From contig JAXRKN010000038.1 of assembly GCA_038502055.1 (NCBI GenBank), forward strand, positions 4,960,001-5,024,000: a DNA stretch of 64,000 nt, read 5' to 3'. Shown piece by piece: positions 61,934 through 64,000 of this stretch (within the stretch, counting starts at the first letter, position 1; each line of letters starts with the position of its first letter). Made by a program: the position numbers and the translations under genes. This stretch comes from Tanytarsus gracilentus (Eukaryota > Arthropoda > Insecta > Diptera > Chironomidae). A model generated the notes under the pieces. The model made no database searches, was not told the DNA's origin, and saw only the letters and a program-made list of their open reading frames with translations.

Positions 61934-64000
61934 ATGAAAATTTTAATAATCCTAATTTCGGGATGTGAGTTTTATTTTTATGCTGGAAATAATTTTACAT
62001 GATTTTTTTGCCAGTGACCATTGCTCATGCAGCATTGCCATGTCCACGTAATCCGGAAGATTCTTTGCCTGTATGTGATGAGTGTCATGTACTAGACCTC
62101 TTTGAATGCGCTTGTGTCCTTAGAGACGACATTCCATATTATCTTGATTGTTTCGGAAGCGATTCCCCTCATATTGAATGCAATCAAAATCTAGCATTTG
62201 CTTGTCGCTATCCTGGTGAATGGCAACCTCAAACATGCTCTTGTGAATGCAAATGGTGGGCTCACCTGCTCTGCCAGAAAAATCAATACTTTGATCATAA
62301 AACTTGTCAATGCAAGTGCAAAGAACCTTGTAAAGATTGTTCAAGACCTCAAATTTGGAGTGAAAATGTTTGCAATTGTGTTTGTCCGTACAAAAAAAAT
62401 TGCTTGAAAAATCAATTTTGGAGCGAGTGGAGCTGTGATTGTCAGTGTAAGCAGAAACCAAGAAGATGTTGCGAGGGAAAAATTTGGAGTCAAAAGGTGA
62501 GATTTAAATAATTAAAAATTATATCAAAAAATTATTTTTTAAAATAGGCTTGCGATTGCGTTGTGACAACGATTTCAACCACGACCACAACCCCTTCAAC
62601 AACTGTTTCATATCCACCAATTCCTGGCTGCGATCAATCGATCCTTAAATATGGAGAGTGTCTCTACCCACGTCAAACTAAAATCTCTTGCAATGGCTGC
62701 TTTAAAATGTTGATTGAAAATGGAAATCTTGTAATTCGTTACAACACTGCTGCCAATGTTGCGCCAGTTTTTATTTATCAAGTCACAAACGGTCAAACTG
62801 CAAAAATCTGTGCTGGATCTGACATGCTCTCGTCCTATGATTCAATGGATCAAATTATTTGGAATAATGGTGTAGGAGGAAACGTGGGTATTGACGCAAG
62901 AATTTTAGACAACGGTCAAGTGGTCATAAAATCAAGAGGACCATTGGCAACATCGCAAACAATTGGAGTTGCTGCAAACTGCTATGTTGACACAACAACA
63001 ACAACAATCAGCACGAATTCATCAACTTTCCCATGCATTGGAAACACCATTTATGTTGGTCAATGTCTCTATCCAGGTCAAGCTTTATGCTCCAAAAATG
63101 GATGCTTTAAAATGTTCATAGAAAATGGTGATTTAGTTGTTTATCGCACAAGCGATATGAGTCTCGTATGGAAACAACCTAACAGCAATGGAGGAACGTC
63201 AAAAGCATGCGCATTGACTACAGGATCATTTAATATGGGATCTTATAACATGGGACATTCAGGACCTAGCGATGCCACACTCACTGATGATGGTCAACTC
63301 TTCTTTATTCTACAAAGCACTGGACAGCCTGATATAGGAAATCTTGGAATTGGATCTTCGTGTAATTCAAAATCAATTTGTCAAGAATCGATTATTGATG
63401 CTGGTGAATGTTTCACGCCTGGTCAAGTGAAGGTTTCTTGTAATAAATGCTTCAAGATGGTCCTCGAAGGCGGAAATCTAGTTATTTACCACAATGATGC
63501 ACCTGGATTGCCTCCAGTATGGACTTATTCATCAACAAACGGACAAGCTGCAAAAGCGTGTGGTCTAATTGGAGCTGGAACCGAATTTATTTTCTATTCA
63601 TCAACCGGTACGCCTGTTTGGGGTCTAGGTCCTCCTAATGATGCTGCAGGTGTCATGGCAAAGATTTTGGACAATGGTAAAATTGTATTTGCTGCCAAAA
63701 ATACTTCAATGAGCCACGTTTATACTTTTGGACCGGCAACAAAATGTTACAACGGCCCAAACATAACCACAACCACAACTCCTTCAACGACTGTTTCATA
63801 TCCGCCAATTTTAACCGGTTGTGATCAATCGATGTTAAGATATGGTGAATGTCTTTATCCAGGACAATCTAAAATCTCTTGCAATGGCTGCTTCAAAATA
63901 TTAATTGAAAATGGAAATCTTGTAATTCGTTACAACACTGATGCTAATGTTGCGCCCGTTTATATCTACCATTTTACAAATAATCAAACTGCTAGATTAT
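61934..64000 (+). CDS. secreted Cys-rich protein with tandem bulb-type-lectin-like repeats (3' end beyond the window)
   Basis: Exons 61934-61964, 62015-62496 and 62548 onward; the frame is open at the window end (at least 655 aa). The introns are only 50 and 51 bases. Residues 1-16 form a signal peptide (MKILIILISGLTIAHA) split by intron 1. Residues 17-95 are Cys-rich. Residues 97-175 hold four C-X10-C-X-C units (three extend to C-X10-C-X-C-X-C) with a recurring W/F-S-x core, the pattern of Balbiani ring 3 protein and the VEGF-C silk-homology region. Thr/Pro-rich, mucin-like linkers follow (about 178-195, 318-332 and 577-590). Repeats start at residues 199, 334, 449 and 596. Each has C-x2-C-F-K-M/I-x-I/L-E-x-G-N/D-L-V and a second D-N/D-G-Q/K-V/L segment, resembling the beta-prism II fold of bulb-type (GNA-like) mannose lectins. 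I infer a glycan-binding secreted protein (saliva, silk, gut lining or immunity). The lectin assignment rests on motif resemblance only. Confidence 0.85.
62272..62559 (+). repeat. four C-X10-C-X-C units (Balbiani-ring-3-type)
   Basis: Coding repeat spanning exons 2 and 3 of the lectin-repeat gene. The ten-residue spacers are QKNQYFDHKT, SRPQIWSENV, LKNQFWSEWS and CEGKIWSQKA. The first three are followed by C-x-C-x-C and the fourth by C-x-C. Intron 2 (62497-62547) interrupts the fourth unit just before its C-x-C. Confidence 0.8.
62629..64000 (+). repeat. tandem lectin-like coding repeats R1-R4
   Basis: First to last Cys: R1 62629-62982, R2 63034-63363, R3 63379-63747, R4 63820 to beyond the window. 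R1 and R4 are much more alike (CDQSxLxYGECLYP, KISCNGCFK, IENGNLVIRYNT, ANVAPV) than either is to R2 or R3. The linker before R4 is nearly identical to that before R1. The R1-to-R4 distance is 1191 bp (397 codons), so a three-repeat block has been duplicated. Confidence 0.85.

Noticed and set aside
1..64000. CRISPR arrays, operons, ribosome binding sites, prophage
   Set aside because: The window is clearly eukaryotic (spliced genes, AATAAA signals), and the tandem arrays present have no spacer structure.

Overview
The window is eukaryotic and very AT-rich. Introns are short with GT..AG ends, and the genes resemble insect families (Dpr, neuroglian/hemolin, RUNDC1). The last gene carries C-X10-C-X-C-X-C repeats, a pattern first described in Balbiani ring 3 protein of Chironomus saliva. 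I therefore infer a nematoceran fly, probably a chironomid midge. I could not run a search to confirm this.

Layout, all four genes on the + strand. (1) 1-24186: a coding desert, either intergenic or a 5' UTR intron of the next gene. (2) 24219-31527: a dpr-family neuronal recognition gene. A signal-peptide exon is separated by a 4.75 kb first intron from ten exons encoding two Ig domains and a hydrophobic GPI-type tail. The first intron holds a 2.1 kb foldback-like element (25203-27324) with a tRNA-like sequence and a Helentron-like element inside it. (3) 31.6-56.4 kb: intergenic, with one non-autonomous hAT-like element with a perfect 8-bp target duplication (32911-33630) and two Helentron/DINE-1-like elements (46928-47643 and 48998-50072) carrying 2 and 5 copies of a 120-bp repeat. 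(4) 56573-58081: a secreted protein of four Ig domains, neuroglian-like in sequence but stopping after Ig4 exactly as hemolin does. (5) 58734-60995: a RUNDC1 homologue (coiled coils plus C-terminal RUN domain). (6) 61934 to the window end: an unfinished gene for a secreted protein with a Cys-rich Balbiani-ring-3-type region, Thr/Pro-rich linkers and at least four bulb-type-lectin-like repeats.

The splice models were built by hand. Each joins in frame and, for the three complete genes, gives a total length divisible by three (897, 1293 and 2034 nt with stop). The genes do not form an operon-like unit. Dpr belongs to synaptic recognition. The 4-Ig protein and the lectin-repeat protein are both secreted and could bind surfaces or glycans. 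RUNDC1 is intracellular.

The strongest candidates for something undescribed are the lectin-repeat protein, with its 397-codon higher-order duplication, and the hemolin-shaped neuroglian paralogue in an apparent dipteran.
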